Shown here piece by piece: positions 53,034 to 62,641 of a stretch of DNA of 64,000 nucleotides. The position numbers and the translations under genes were made by a program. How positions within the stretch are numbered: the stretch's first letter is position 1; every line of letters begins with the position of its first letter. The stretch is from Flagellimonas marinaquae (GTDB taxonomy: Bacteria; Bacteroidota; Bacteroidia; Flavobacteriales; Flavobacteriaceae): positions 124,001-188,000 of the forward strand of contig NZ_RZMZ01000015.1 of assembly GCF_003992675.1 (NCBI RefSeq), given 5' to 3'. Under the pieces are notes generated by a model that worked only from the letters and a program-made list of their open reading frames with translations, made no database searches and was not told the origin of the DNA.

Positions 53034-53625
53034 TCTTAGAAAATTGTTTGAGGAGGAAAGGAAAGAGCAAAGCTTTACCATGAAAGAGGGGCATGAGGAT
53101 AGGTTCTTTGCCAAGTTGGAGCAGGAACTTCCCAAAAACCCACCTAAGCAAAAGGTATTTTCCCTATGGATGCAGATAGCCGCCTCGGTGGTGGTGGTAC
53201 TTGGGTTGTCCATCTATTATTTCTCCAGTTCGGATACCAAACCACTTCCCAATGAAAAGGTGACGGTGGTGGATAGGAACAATCCGAGCGGAGAGGTGCA
53301 GGGCATTTCATTGGGTGATTTGTCCCCAGACCTCAAAAAGATTGAAACCTACTACACGACCAACATCAACCTACAATTGTCCGATTTGGCCGACGACCCC
53401 GGAAACAAGGAATTGGTGGACAGTTATATGGAACGTTTGGCCGAGTTGAACCAAGAATACCAACGATTGAACCAAGAGCTGAACGAATTGGGTCCCAACG
53501 ACCAGACCATCAGTGCCTTGGTGAACAATCTACAGCTACGGTTGCAATTGTTGCAAAAATTAAAATCAAAGTTAAATCAATTAAAATCATCAAAAAATGA
53601 ACAGGAATCATCAAATATGGTGTAG
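53023..53625 (+). CDS. Putative anti-sigma factor (single-pass membrane protein)
   Basis: The 200-residue protein has an N-terminal cytoplasmic part (residues 1-47), one membrane helix (about 49-68, QIAASVVVVLGLSIYYFSS), and a periplasmic helical part with LNQEYQRLNQELNELGP and LRLQLLQKLKSKLNQLKS. I infer an anti-sigma role because it is overlapped by the sigma gene. The N-terminal part does not show the ZAS zinc motif. It overlaps the DUF4097-like gene by 29 bp. Confidence 0.8.
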   Translation: MARDLRKLFEEERKEQSFTMKEGHEDRFFAKLEQELPKNPPKQKVFSLWMQIAASVVVVLGLSIYYFSSSDTKPLPNEKVTVVDRNNPSGEVQGISLGDLSPDLKKIETYYTTNINLQLSDLADDPGNKELVDSYMERLAELNQEYQRLNQELNELGPNDQTISALVNNLQLRLQLLQKLKSKLNQLKSSKNEQESSNMV

Positions 53626-55045
53626 TGGATTGCTACTGATGCTGGTCGGGTTTACCGGACTGGCGCAGGAAAAATCAAAAACCTACAAGGAAACTTTCAA
53701 TGTCAACAAAGACACGGAACTGAACATCAATACCAGTTATGCGGACATTGAGTTCCAAACATGGAACAAGGACGAAGTGGAAATCACCGCGGTCATTGAA
53801 TTGGAAGGCGTAGATGAAAAGGAAGCCGATTCTTATTTTGATAGGGATTTGGTGAAAATTATGGGAAACAGTAAGGAAATTGAAGTCAGTACCAAAGGAG
53901 CCTCTCCTTATTCGTTTGACTTCAATACGGTAAGCATTGGTGTACCGGATATGCCATCGGTAGCCGAAATTATGGCCAATGTGGAGATTCCTGAAATTGT
54001 ACTGCCGGAAATCGCCGTAATGCCTTCCATGCCACCTTTGCCACCCCTGCCGCCCATCGAGTTTGACTATGATGCCTATAAAAAGGATGGAGAGAAATAT
54101 ATGAAGGAGTGGCAAAAGGAGTTTGAGAAAACCTTTGATAAGGAATATAAGGAGCGTTTTGAAAAATGGGGCGAAGAAATGGAGAAGATGGCCGAAGAAC
54201 GCGATGCCCGAAGGGAAGAGTTGATGGGAGAACGCGAAAAACTCAGGGAAGAGCGTGAGAAGGTGCGCGAGGAAATGCACGAACAGTTGAGAGAGCAGCG
54301 CGAAGAACTTCGTGCGCAAAGGGAGGAGCTCAGGAGCGAACAGGCAGAACTTAGGAAACAACTAAGGGAAGAGGCCAGGACCATACATGGCAGCCCCAAT
54401 GTATTCTATTTCTCTTCGGATGGAAAGCAGAAGGAGTATAAGATAAAAAAACGGATAATCATTAAAATGCCCAAGTACATTAAGTTGAACATGAACGTGA
54501 GGCACGGTGAGGTAAAACTCGCCGAAAACACAAAAAACATCAATGCAAGCTTGTCCTACGCAAGCTTGCTTGCCTCCACCATTGAAGGGGCCAATACGGA
54601 TATTCGTGTGTCCTATTCGCCCGTAGTGGTGCAACACTGGAACTATGGCAGACTTAGTGCGGATTATTCCGATAAGGTCAATTTAAAGGAGGTGAGGGAG
54701 TTAAAGTTAAATTCGGTATCGTCAAACGTTGTCTTGGGCAAAGTTGCTGGTAAGGCTACGGTGACCAATAATTTTGGCACCTTGAGCATAGATCAGATAT
54801 CTGATGGGTTCCAGACCATTGATATTTCGGTGGAGAATGGGGAAGTAGACTGTACATTGCCACAAGCGCCTTACGCCATTTCGGTAAATGAGACTACCTC
54901 TGGTTTTCAGTATCCCAAATCCCTCAAATTAACCGCTACCAAAAAGAATGGTGGGAACGCTTATACGGGCTACCATTTGAACAAAGTGGACGGCAAGACC
55001 ATCAGCATTAACTCCAAATACAGCGAGGTGGTTCTAAAGAACTAG
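53597..55045 (+). CDS. Secreted DUF4097-like protein with long charged helix
   Basis: The 482-residue protein has a signal peptide (residues 1-23) and a beta-strand N-terminal region, LNINTSYADIEFQTWNKDEV, that matches the DUF4097 putative-adhesin layout. A proline-rich joint (145-154) precedes residues 161-262, a long highly charged helix with leucines every seven residues at 231, 238, 245 and 252 (EQLREQREELRAQREELR). A second beta region follows, with SYASLLASTIEGANTDIRVS and repeated strands. The inserted helix is unusual for the family. It is the third gene of the sigma/anti-sigma unit and may be a sensed or regulated envelope component. Confidence 0.85.
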   Translation: MNRNHQIWCSGLLLMLVGFTGLAQEKSKTYKETFNVNKDTELNINTSYADIEFQTWNKDEVEITAVIELEGVDEKEADSYFDRDLVKIMGNSKEIEVSTKGASPYSFDFNTVSIGVPDMPSVAEIMANVEIPEIVLPEIAVMPSMPPLPPLPPIEFDYDAYKKDGEKYMKEWQKEFEKTFDKEYKERFEKWGEEMEKMAEERDARREELMGEREKLREEREKVREEMHEQLREQREELRAQREELRSEQAELRKQLREEARTIHGSPNVFYFSSDGKQKEYKIKKRIIIKMPKYIKLNMNVRHGEVKLAENTKNINASLSYASLLASTIEGANTDIRVSYSPVVVQHWNYGRLSADYSDKVNLKEVRELKLNSVSSNVVLGKVAGKATVTNNFGTLSIDQISDGFQTIDISVENGEVDCTLPQAPYAISVNETTSGFQYPKSLKLTATKKNGGNAYTGYHLNKVDGKTISINSKYSEVVLKN

Positions 55046-55127
55046 CTTGATAAGCTATTCCCAAGTACCACCTCTGATTTCATAGGCCATCTATTCTCCT
55101 AGCGGCCTTCTGCCTACCTTAATTACA

Positions 55128-55823
55128 TCAATGTGCATCTTCTTTTAGGTAGGAAGGAAAGTTTTCTTTGAAACGGTTCAATCTCGGAATCGAAACATTT
55201 CGGACATAACTATTGTTGGGATTTCTTTTTTCATAGTCCTGATGGTATTCTTCAGCCATGTAGAAAGTATCAAAAGCTTTTACTTCCGTTACTATGGGGC
55301 GATTGCCATATACATTTTCAGTTTCCAACTTATCCATGTAATCTTGAATGATTTTCTTTTCCTTTTCGTTTTTGTAAAAGGCTATGGAGCGGTATTGCGC
55401 ACCACGATCAGGGCCTTGTCTGTTGAGGGTAGTGGGGTCGTGCGAACCAAAGAATACTTGAACCAATTGTGTAAATGATATAACTTTTGGGTCATAAAAG
55501 ATCTTTACTGCTTCGGCATGGGTGGTCCTTCCATAGGACACTTCCTCATAGGTAGGGTTTTTTTCGGTGCCTCCTGCATATCCGGAATAGACCTCTTTTA
55601 CACCTTTGACACTTTCAAAAATGGCTTCCACGCACCAAAAACATCCACTGGCAAAATAGGCGGTCTCGTAATCCTGCAATTGTTCGGCCGTTAATTTGGC
55701 CTCCAATTGTGGTTCAGATGATTCTTTTTGGGCAACTTCTTCTTTATTGGATTTGTTTTTGGGCTGGCAACTGATGGATGCCAGTAATAGCAGAATTAAA
55801 AATGGAGTTTTCACGGTGTTCAT
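55128..55823 (-). CDS. msrA: Lipoprotein peptide methionine sulfoxide reductase MsrA
   Basis: The start is taken at the ATG at 55823, giving 231 residues with a lipoprotein signal MNTVKTPFLILLLLASISCQ; the longer frame to 55910 has no sensible signal. MsrA features are YFASGCFWCVEAIFESVKGV with the active cysteine, GYAGGTEKNPTYEEVSYGRT and HAEAVKIFYDPK. It reduces methionine-S-oxide, here probably in the periplasm. No MsrB domain is present. Confidence 0.93.
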   Translation of the reverse strand: MNTVKTPFLILLLLASISCQPKNKSNKEEVAQKESSEPQLEAKLTAEQLQDYETAYFASGCFWCVEAIFESVKGVKEVYSGYAGGTEKNPTYEEVSYGRTTHAEAVKIFYDPKVISFTQLVQVFFGSHDPTTLNRQGPDRGAQYRSIAFYKNEKEKKIIQDYMDKLETENVYGNRPIVTEVKAFDTFYMAEEYHQDYEKRNPNNSYVRNVSIPRLNRFKENFPSYLKEDAH

Positions 55824-56223
55824 TTTAGTTTCTTGTTTAGTAGTATCAAGATACCAACTATTACACGGATAGCCGTTAAAATTTGTTAACCTTTTATTTG
55901 AGCGACACATGAGGCTACTCCCATCTTCCTAGACACACAGGGGTTATTGTTGTTATTTCCTACATACATCCTACAAAAAATAATCTTTTTCTTACAAATA
56001 ATTTATTGAAATTCAATAGGTTATGTGTGCTTCAAAAGTAGGATGATCGATGAAATGCACATGCGTTCGGTGTGCTGTTTTTAGGGTCAAAAACGTTCGT
56101 CGACGATAAAAAACACTTCATCTGAAAAAAATGTATTCACCGAAAGAAAGGCGTCGTTGAGCGAAGGAAATCGATTCGAGCTTGTGACTGAAATTAATTT
56201 TACATCGTAAACAAATCAGAACA
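55824..56223. other. 400-bp intergenic region with palindromes
   Basis: No gene was seen. TCGTCGACGA at 56098-56107 is a perfect 10-bp palindrome and GCACA/TGTGC (56058-56062 and 56072-56076) form a small inverted repeat. A TAATTTTA stretch about 30 bp before the gene at 56224 is a poor match to TAnnTTTG. Some of this may control the divergent msrA and small-protein genes. Confidence 0.35.
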
Positions 56224-56460
56224 ATGAAGACAATTTTCACCATCATCGCAATCACTTTTTTCGGAACCATGGCTTCTGCCCAGGATTTTTCCAAAGAGGT
56301 TAAAGTGGAAACCATTGCCATGGGTGTTGAGTTGAAGGTTGAAATTAACCATACAGTAAGGAAGGACAGAAAGACAGCAAGATTGTACAAGTTCAAAAAC
56401 TCTAGAATCAAAAAAGAGCTTTCTTTCAAAACTAAAAAGGATAGAGCTAAATTGGCTTAA
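56224..56460 (+). CDS. Small secreted basic protein
   Basis: The 78-residue product has a signal peptide, MKTIFTIIAITFFGTMASAQ, cleaved before DFSKEV. The mature part is very basic, with KVEINHTVRKDRKTARLYKF and RIKKELSFKTKKDRAKLA. No domain is recognised. It is close to the 31-residue membrane protein gene. Confidence 0.72.
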   Translation: MKTIFTIIAITFFGTMASAQDFSKEVKVETIAMGVELKVEINHTVRKDRKTARLYKFKNSRIKKELSFKTKKDRAKLA

Positions 56461-56462
56461 TT

Positions 56463-56558
56463 ATGATGTTGGAGATGTTGATACCTTCCGTTTTGTTTTT
56501 AAGTGCTGCCTTTGTTTTGGCCAGTATTGCTTTCTCTTTTAGGGAAAAAAAGTTTTAG
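56463..56558 (+). CDS. 31-residue putative membrane protein
   Basis: The ATG at 56463 opens 31 codons to a TAG at 56556. The peptide MMLEMLIPSVLFLSAAFVLA continues SIAFSFREKKF, one hydrophobic helix followed by a basic end. It lies 2 bp after the 78-residue gene stop and before a strong terminator, so it would be on the same transcript. Conservation cannot be judged here. Confidence 0.45.
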   Translation: MMLEMLIPSVLFLSAAFVLASIAFSFREKKF

Positions 56559-56588
56559 AAGTTTAAGTTTATAGTGGAATAGGTATCA

Positions 56589-56626
56589 AAAGGTCGGTGT
56601 TTTACACCGACTTTTCTGTTTTTTAA
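56589..56626. terminator. Terminator between the small genes and the kinase gene
   Basis: GTCGGTGT and ACACCGAC form a perfect 8-bp stem with a TTT loop; A-T pairs extend it. T-runs follow on the plus strand, so it ends the small-gene transcript and may serve the kinase gene. Confidence 0.88.
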
Positions 56627-57843
56627 TTGTCTACGGAATTGAATTGCTCTATCACTTCCTCAAATTCGATGGTGTAGTGGGTCCCTTTTTTGGAGTAGTC
56701 GCGGGTAATGGAACCTCTTAACTGCCTAGCGAGATTGTAAATAAGCTTTAGCCCCAAAGAGTTGGATGTTTTAGGGTTGATTTCCTCGGAATATCCGATT
56801 CCGTTGTCGCCCAAATACATGCTATAGCGGTTGTCATTGATTTTTTCCACAGAAACATGGATTTCACCGTTCGGCACCTCGGCAATCCCATATTTTAGGG
56901 CGTTGGTAATGGTTTCGTTGATGATAAGGCCCAAAGGTATTACCGTATCGATGCTCAGTTTGTAATTCTTGATATCCAAGTTTACCTTAACGTCTCTTCC
57001 GCTTCCTTCCACGGATCGTACCAAATAATCGCACAGTTCCTTTACATAAGGTTCCAGTTCAATTTTGGAAAGGTAGTCGTCGCGTTTATAGAGCATTTCG
57101 TGCACCATGGCCATGGATACCACCCGGTTTTGGCTACTTTTTATAATGTTGCTGATCTTGCTATCGTCAATGGAGCGGGATTGAAGGCTCAGCAGACTGG
57201 AAACGGTCTGTAAGTTGTTCTTTACCCGGTGGTGGACCTCTTTCAACAAGGTTTCCTTTTCATCGATACGAAGCTGGATCTCGTTGCGAGATTTATATAA
57301 CTTGTGGTGTGCCCTTAACAGGTTCTTTCCAAAAACACCTCCCAAAAGATATACGGCAAAAACAGCACTCAAATAGGCAAACCAGGTTCTGGATGCTTCT
57401 GGAACGGTATTTTCAGATATTTTGAAGTCCCCGATATCATAAAGGAACAATAGGGTGAGTACCGCTAAATTCAGGATGAGATATAACTGGCCAAATACCT
57501 TTGTGGTCACATATCCTGCAAAAACAATAATGGCCAACACAAAAATGAACGGACTTTCGATACCGCCGCTGTACATGGTGATTACAATGGCGCCCAACAT
57601 CGATAAAATTGAGGTTAAATTGTAGGTCAGTACCAATCTTTGGTGCTGCTTGTATAGAAGGGTGTTCAAAATATTGATGAACGCATACACCAAGAAAGTG
57701 TAGGGGATGACCCCTTCAATATGTAAAAAGAAATAGCACACCAATCCGAAAATGGCAGCAAAGAATGATGAATTGTAGTTTACCTTGAGTATCAAATCAA
57801 TCTTATCTTGTAATCGATATGTATCCTTTCTAGGAACTTTCAT
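56623..57843 (-). CDS. Membrane sensor histidine kinase (HisKA_2 type)
   Basis: The start is taken at the ATG at 57843, giving 406 residues; the frame extends 30 bp further. About six membrane helices fill residues 20-175. The catalytic H-box is EVHHRVKNNLQTVSSLLSLQ (His 204 or 205), typical of HisKA_2, and the ATP-binding N-box is NETITNALKYGI with LGDNGIGYSEEI. No response regulator gene is adjacent. The stimulus is unknown. The 3' end overlaps the small-gene terminator. Confidence 0.92.
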   Translation of the reverse strand: MKVPRKDTYRLQDKIDLILKVNYNSSFFAAIFGLVCYFFLHIEGVIPYTFLVYAFINILNTLLYKQHQRLVLTYNLTSILSMLGAIVITMYSGGIESPFIFVLAIIVFAGYVTTKVFGQLYLILNLAVLTLLFLYDIGDFKISENTVPEASRTWFAYLSAVFAVYLLGGVFGKNLLRAHHKLYKSRNEIQLRIDEKETLLKEVHHRVKNNLQTVSSLLSLQSRSIDDSKISNIIKSSQNRVVSMAMVHEMLYKRDDYLSKIELEPYVKELCDYLVRSVEGSGRDVKVNLDIKNYKLSIDTVIPLGLIINETITNALKYGIAEVPNGEIHVSVEKINDNRYSMYLGDNGIGYSEEINPKTSNSLGLKLIYNLARQLRGSITRDYSKKGTHYTIEFEEVIEQFNSVDN

Positions 57844-57947
57844 ATGCTGCGCGTGAATATGCCCTGACCACAAAATAGGTTGAATGGTGTGTGGTAGAGC
57901 TGCTTGTTGGGGTGTTTCAAGCTGTAAATCTAACTATGTTTTTGATA

Positions 57948-57981
57948 TAAAAAAAGTGGCAGCTATAATAACTACCACTTT
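57948..57981 (-). terminator. Rho-independent terminator of secA
   Basis: On the minus strand AAAGTGGTAG pairs with CTGCCACTTT over ten positions with one G-T pair and a 9-base loop; a T-run follows. It lies about 20 bp past the secA stop. Confidence 0.9.
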
Positions 57982-58001
57982 GTGTGTTTTGAAGGCTTTT
58001 A

Positions 58002-61000
58002 CTAGTCGTTGACCAGTACCCATTCCCCTTTGTCTATTAAGGGTTCGGCCTGTTTGTATTTTACGATCATGCTTTCACCGGACATTACATTTTTAATGGT
58101 TACCCTCTCGTTTCTGCCAATTTTCGGTTTTTCCCGAACTATGGTTTCCGTAACCTGGGGACGTTGCCTTTGCGTTTGCCCCGCGGCTCTGTTTTGGGCC
58201 GCTAGTTCGTCGCTATTGGGAATCTCTTCTTTTGAAGTCTGGATATTTTCCTTTGGTCTGCGAACGTTTCTGGCCTCTTGAATCTGAGCGGTGTTTTCGG
58301 AAGGCAATTCCCCTTTGAAAAGGAAGGAGATTACTTCGCGGTTCACCTTATCCATCATCTCTTTGAAAAGTTCGAAAGCTTCAAATTTGTATATCAACAA
58401 GGGATCTTTTTGCTCATGGACGGCCAATTGCACGGATTGCTTCAACTCGTCCATTTTGCGTAGGTGTGTTTTCCAAGAATCGTCAATAATGGCCAGTGTG
58501 ATGTTTTTCTCGAAATCGGTAATCAACTGCTTACCATTGGTATTGTATGCCTTTTCCAGATTGGTCACTACATTCAGCGATTTGATGCCATCGGTAAAAG
58601 GAACCACAATGCGTTCAAATTTATTGGATTCGTCCTCATACACCTTTTTGATGACCTGGAAAGCCACACTGGCGCTACGCTCCATTTTTTGCTTGTAGAA
58701 TGTGTAGGCCTCATCGTTGATTTTCATCGCGATCTGCTGGAAGCTCATTTTTTTGAACTCTTCCTCGCTGATGGGTGATGTAATGGAAAAATATTTGATG
58801 AGCTCAAACTCAAAGTTCTTGAAATCATCGGCCATTTTGTTGGTTTCCGCGATGGCTTCAGAGGTGTCGTAGATCATGTTGGCGATGTCCACCTTTAGGC
58901 GTTCCCCTTCCAAGGCATGGCGTCTTCTCTTGTAGATGACCTCACGCTGGGCGTTCATTACATCATCATATTCCAGCAAACGCTTACGGATACCAAAGTT
59001 GTTTTCCTCTACTTTTTTCTGGGCACGCTCTATGGATTTTGTCATCATGGAGTGTTGGATCACTTCTCCTTCTTCCAAGCCCATGCGGTCCATCATTTTG
59101 GCCACACGGTCCGATCCAAACAAACGCATCAAGTTATCTTCCAGCGAAACATAGAACTGCGAACTACCTGGATCTCCCTGACGTCCTGAACGACCTCTCA
59201 ACTGCCTGTCCACACGTCTGGAATCGTGGCGTTCCGTACCAATAATGGCCAAACCACCGGCTTCTTTCACCTCTGGAGACAATTTAATATCGGTACCCCT
59301 ACCGGCCATGTTGGTGGCAATGGTGACCACTCCAGCTTTACCAGCTTCGGCAACGATATCCGCCTCTTTTTTATGGAGCTTCGCGTTCAATACGTTGTGC
59401 GGTACTTTGCGTACGCTCAATAATTTCGAAAGTAACTCCGAGATTTCAACAGAAGTAGTACCGATAAGTACAGGTCTTCCTGCTTGCGATAGTTTGGTTA
59501 CTTCATCGATGATGGCATTATATTTTTCACGTTTGGTCTTATAGATCAAATCGTGTCTGTCGTCACGTGCGATGGGTCGGTTGGTCGGGATTTCCATCAC
59601 GTCCAATTCGTAGATTTCCCAGAATTCACCTGCTTCTGTCACCGCTGTACCTGTCATACCGGACAGCTTGTTGTACATTCTGAAATAGTTCTGCAGGGTG
59701 ATGGTCGCAAATGTCTGGGTCATCGCCTCAATTTTCACGTTCTCCTTGGCCTCGATGGCTTGGTGGAGACCGTCGGAGTATCGACGACCGTCCATGATAC
59801 GACCGGTTTGTTCATCCACGATCATTACCTTGTTGTTCATCACCACATACTCCACGTCTTTTTCAAAGAGGGTGTAGGCTTTTAACAATTGGGTCATGGT
59901 GTGGATACGCTCGCTCTTCACCGCAAAATCCTTGAACAATTCTTCCTTGAGCTCGGCTTCTTTCTCGATTTCCAGCCCTTGGTTCTCGATTTTTGCGATT
60001 TCACTTCCGATATCGGGCATCACAAAGAATTCCTTGTCCTGATCTTCAGAGATATACTCAACTCCCTTATCGGTCAATTCGATTTGATTGTTCTTTTCAT
60101 CGATAACGAACAATAGGTCTTCGTCCACTTTGGGCATTTCCCTATTGTTGTCCTGCATGTAAAAGTTTTCCGTTTTTTGAAGCAACTGCTTTACACCTTC
60201 TTCGCTCAAAAACTTGATGAGCGCTTTGTTTTTTGGCAGTCCACGGTGTACGCGGAGCAATAGGAAGCCTCCTTCCTTGGTGTTGCCTTCCTTGATCAAT
60301 TTTTTGGCCTCGGCCAGTACGCCTGTTAAGTGCTGACGCTGCTTTTGTACAATATCGGCAACCTGAGGCTTTAGCTCGTTGAATTCATGTCGGTCTCCTT
60401 CAGGAACTGGACCTGAGATGATCAAAGGGGTACGGGCATCATCGATCAATACCGAATCCACCTCATCCACAATGGCGTAATGGTGTGGACGTTGCACTAG
60501 ATCATCTGGAGTATGCGCCATGTTGTCCCGTAGGTAATCAAAACCAAATTCGTTGTTGGTACCGTAGGTAATGTCGGCATTATAGGCAGCCCTTCTTCCA
60601 TCAGAATTGGGCCTGTGCTTGTCAATACAGTCTACAGAGAGCCCGTGGAATTCAAAAATAGGGGCCATCCAAGCGCTATCCCTTTTGGCGAGGTAATCGT
60701 TCACCGTTACCAAGTGAGCGCCTTTTCCTGCCAAAGCGTTCAAATAGAGTGGGAGGGTGGCTACCAATGTTTTACCCTCACCTGTTTGCATTTCGGCAAT
60801 TTTTCCTTGATGCAGGGCAATACCACCGATCAGCTGCACATCGTAGTGGACCATGTCCCAGGTGACCTCTTTACCGGCCGCATCCCAGGAGTTGGACCAA
60901 ATGGCCTTATCCCCTTCAAGGGTAACATATTCCTTCTCTCCTGAAATCATACGGTCAAACTCGCTTGCAGTAACCGTCAGAGTTTCGTTGGCGGCAAATC

Positions 61001-61364
61001 GCTTTGCAGTTTCCTTGACCACGGCAAAGGCTTCGGGAAGAATGTCGTTCAGGGTTTTTTCCGATATTTTATAGGCTTCTTCGTTGAGTTTGTCGATTTC
61101 GGAATAGATCTCTTCGTTGCGGTCAATGTCGCTGGAATTTTCGACCTCTGCCTGTAACTCGGCTATTTTGTCATTGATTTCCTTGCAGTCTTCGGCTATT
61201 CGGGCCTTAAATTGGGCTGTTTTCTGTCTTAGCTCGTCATGTGACAACCCTTCCAGCTGCTGCTCAAAGGATTTGATCTCTTTCACCAAAGGTTGAAGGG
61301 ATTTTACATCCTTCTCCGATTTGTCTCCTACAAATACCTTCAGTACGGAATTAATAAAACTCAT
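58002..61364 (-). CDS. secA: Preprotein translocase ATPase SecA
   Basis: The 1120-residue motor pushes proteins through the SecYEG channel. Walker A GEGKT is at 195-199, [20 protein letters not shown] is the DEAD-like block, [10 protein letters not shown] and [15 protein letters not shown] are the helicase motifs. The protein is longer than E. coli SecA because of insertions in the preprotein-binding and N-terminal regions, as I recall for Bacteroidota. It has no C-terminal zinc-binding CxC motif and ends KGEWVLVND. The promoter element is at 61439. Confidence 0.97.
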   Translation of the reverse strand: MSFINSVLKVFVGDKSEKDVKSLQPLVKEIKSFEQQLEGLSHDELRQKTAQFKARIAEDCKEINDKIAELQAEVENSSDIDRNEEIYSEIDKLNEEAYKISEKTLNDILPEAFAVVKETAKRFAANETLTVTASEFDRMISGEKEYVTLEGDKAIWSNSWDAAGKEVTWDMVHYDVQLIGGIALHQGKIAEMQTGEGKTLVATLPLYLNALAGKGAHLVTVNDYLAKRDSAWMAPIFEFHGLSVDCIDKHRPNSDGRRAAYNADITYGTNNEFGFDYLRDNMAHTPDDLVQRPHHYAIVDEVDSVLIDDARTPLIISGPVPEGDRHEFNELKPQVADIVQKQRQHLTGVLAEAKKLIKEGNTKEGGFLLLRVHRGLPKNKALIKFLSEEGVKQLLQKTENFYMQDNNREMPKVDEDLLFVIDEKNNQIELTDKGVEYISEDQDKEFFVMPDIGSEIAKIENQGLEIEKEAELKEELFKDFAVKSERIHTMTQLLKAYTLFEKDVEYVVMNNKVMIVDEQTGRIMDGRRYSDGLHQAIEAKENVKIEAMTQTFATITLQNYFRMYNKLSGMTGTAVTEAGEFWEIYELDVMEIPTNRPIARDDRHDLIYKTKREKYNAIIDEVTKLSQAGRPVLIGTTSVEISELLSKLLSVRKVPHNVLNAKLHKKEADIVAEAGKAGVVTIATNMAGRGTDIKLSPEVKEAGGLAIIGTERHDSRRVDRQLRGRSGRQGDPGSSQFYVSLEDNLMRLFGSDRVAKMMDRMGLEEGEVIQHSMMTKSIERAQKKVEENNFGIRKRLLEYDDVMNAQREVIYKRRRHALEGERLKVDIANMIYDTSEAIAETNKMADDFKNFEFELIKYFSITSPISEEEFKKMSFQQIAMKINDEAYTFYKQKMERSASVAFQVIKKVYEDESNKFERIVVPFTDGIKSLNVVTNLEKAYNTNGKQLITDFEKNITLAIIDDSWKTHLRKMDELKQSVQLAVHEQKDPLLIYKFEAFELFKEMMDKVNREVISFLFKGELPSENTAQIQEARNVRRPKENIQTSKEEIPNSDELAAQNRAAGQTQRQRPQVTETIVREKPKIGRNERVTIKNVMSGESMIVKYKQAEPLIDKGEWVLVND

Positions 61365-61438
61365 GAAATATGTTTTCTATTGATTGTCAAAAGTTGTTCC
61401 ATCGATGGGATTGCGATGAAAATCTTTCGCTAGGCTGT

Positions 61439-61446
61439 CAAAATTA
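61439..61446 (-). promoter_or_regulatory. -7 element for secA
   Basis: TAATTTTG on the minus strand matches TAnnTTTG. A TTG at 61462-61464 is 15 bp upstream, a little short. The leader would be about 70 bases. Confidence 0.5.
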
Positions 61447-61448
61447 CA

Positions 61449-61473
61449 TAAAAAAAAGCCTCAAAAGAGACTT
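61449..61473 (-). terminator. Terminator of the DUF2795 gene
   Basis: On the minus strand AAGTCTC pairs with GAGGCTT (one G-T pair) around a TTTT loop, followed by eight T. It lies about 27 bp past the stop of the gene at 61500. Confidence 0.85.
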
Positions 61474-61499
61474 TTTAACGTGGTTTATGTGTTTCCATT

Positions 61500-61724
61500 T
61501 TAATATTCATCCTCGTTCCAGAGGTAATCTTCCTCGGTAGGATAGTCGGGCCAGATTTCTTCAATCGACTCGTATATTTCGCCACCCTCTTCTTCCATAG
61601 ATTGTAAATTCTCTACAACTTCCAACGGCGCTCCTGTACGAATGGCGTAATCTATCAGTTCGTCTTTGGTTGCTGGCCAAGGCGCATCACTTAAATATGA
61701 AGCTAATTCTAAAGTCCAGTACAT
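61500..61724 (-). CDS. DUF2795 domain protein
   Basis: The 74-residue acidic protein has TLELASYLSDAPWPATKDEL and DYAIRTGAPLEVVENLQSME, typical of the DUF2795 family. The tail is acidic (EEIWPDYPTEEDYLWNEDEY). The role of the family is not known. It has its own promoter element and terminator. Confidence 0.88.
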   Translation of the reverse strand: MYWTLELASYLSDAPWPATKDELIDYAIRTGAPLEVVENLQSMEEEGGEIYESIEEIWPDYPTEEDYLWNEDEY

Positions 61725-61751
61725 AGTAACGGTTTGATTTTAAATTTTTTG

Positions 61752-61759
61752 CAAAAATA
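61752..61759 (-). promoter_or_regulatory. -7 element for the DUF2795 gene
   Basis: TATTTTTG on the minus strand matches TAnnTTTG, 27 bp before the start codon at 61724. Confidence 0.5.
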
Positions 61760-61849
61760 ATTTTTAAACCCAATTTGCCAAGTAAAAACAGTATTATTTA
61801 AAAATTATTTTATTGTTGGCAAAACATTTGGGTCAAAAAAACGATTTTC

Positions 61850-62407
61850 TCAGTCCAACTTCTCAGGAATCCATTTGACTTCCTGAGCATTCAAATCTTT
61901 TGACAACTTGCGTGCCAATACAAATAAATAATCGGACAGTCGGTTGATGTACGACAAAACGTTATCTGGAACTGGTTCATTTTCATGTAGATAGGAAATC
62001 ATTCGCTCGCCACGTCGACAAACGGTTCTGGCGATATGACAGTATGACACGGTAGTGTGTCCGCCCGGCAAGATAAAATGTGTCATTTCTGGTAGCGCTT
62101 CATTCATTTTATCCATTTCTTGCTCCAAAAGTTCGATATCCTCGGCACTGATGCGTGGAATTTTTAGCCTATTGTCCTTTTTGGGCTCCGTGGCCAATAT
62201 AGAACCGACCGTAAAAAGCTTTTCTTGGATCAAGGCGAGTGTTTTTTTGGAGTGCTCGTCCATATCCTGATCGCGCAGCAACCCCAAATGGGAGTTGAGC
62301 TCATCCATGGTGCCATAACTTTCTATGCGAGCATGGTGTTTGGGTACGCGGGTTCCTGTAAATAATGCTGTGGTTCCCTTGTCGCCAGTCTTAGTGTATA
62401 TCTTCAT
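61850..62407 (-). CDS. Cob(I)alamin adenosyltransferase, PduO type
   Basis: The 185-residue enzyme transfers the adenosyl group of ATP to cob(I)alamin to make coenzyme B12. The PduO signature is TKTGDKGTTALFTGTRVPKH and ESYGTMDELNSHLGLLRDQD, and later SYCHIARTVCRRGERMISYL and INRLSDYLFVLARKLS. It pairs functionally with meaB and a B12-dependent mutase. Length is normal. Confidence 0.95.
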   Translation of the reverse strand: MKIYTKTGDKGTTALFTGTRVPKHHARIESYGTMDELNSHLGLLRDQDMDEHSKKTLALIQEKLFTVGSILATEPKKDNRLKIPRISAEDIELLEQEMDKMNEALPEMTHFILPGGHTTVSYCHIARTVCRRGERMISYLHENEPVPDNVLSYINRLSDYLFVLARKLSKDLNAQEVKWIPEKLD

Positions 62408-62462
62408 TTTCTTTTGGTAGTGAGTTGTAAGAAGTCAATATTCAATTTTCGGAACAGTTTGC

Positions 62463-62624
62463 TTATTGTTCATGGTCTTTGTCCCGTTGGCGTTTGCCTT
62501 CCATAAATCTTCGGGACCTTCTGCGTTTTGTCGCCTTTTTGTTCCGGAACAGAATAATCAAATAAATAAGGCCCAAAACGCCCAATACGTACCAAATGGT
62601 GTTATCTGATGTTACATTTTCCAT
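62463..62624 (-). CDS. 53-residue membrane protein with basic tail
   Basis: Reading leftward from the ATG at 62624 gives 53 codons to a TAA at 62463. The peptide begins MENVTSDNTIWYVLGVLGLI, spans the membrane once (about residues 11-27), and ends in a strongly basic tail RNKKATKRRRSRRFMEGKRQ. It sits 17 bp from the gene at 62642 and on the same strand. I do not recognise the family. Confidence 0.68.
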   Translation of the reverse strand: MENVTSDNTIWYVLGVLGLIYLIILFRNKKATKRRRSRRFMEGKRQRDKDHEQ

Positions 62625-62641
62625 ACCCTAAAATTACCGCT

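Noticed and set aside
53675..54361. A 228-codon frame antisense to the DUF4097-like gene.
   Set aside because: It mirrors the charged, repetitive helix coding region and has no independent start or domain.
62408..62462. Riboswitch for cobalamin near the adenosyltransferase gene.
   Set aside because: The gap upstream is too short and no B12-box-like sequence was seen.
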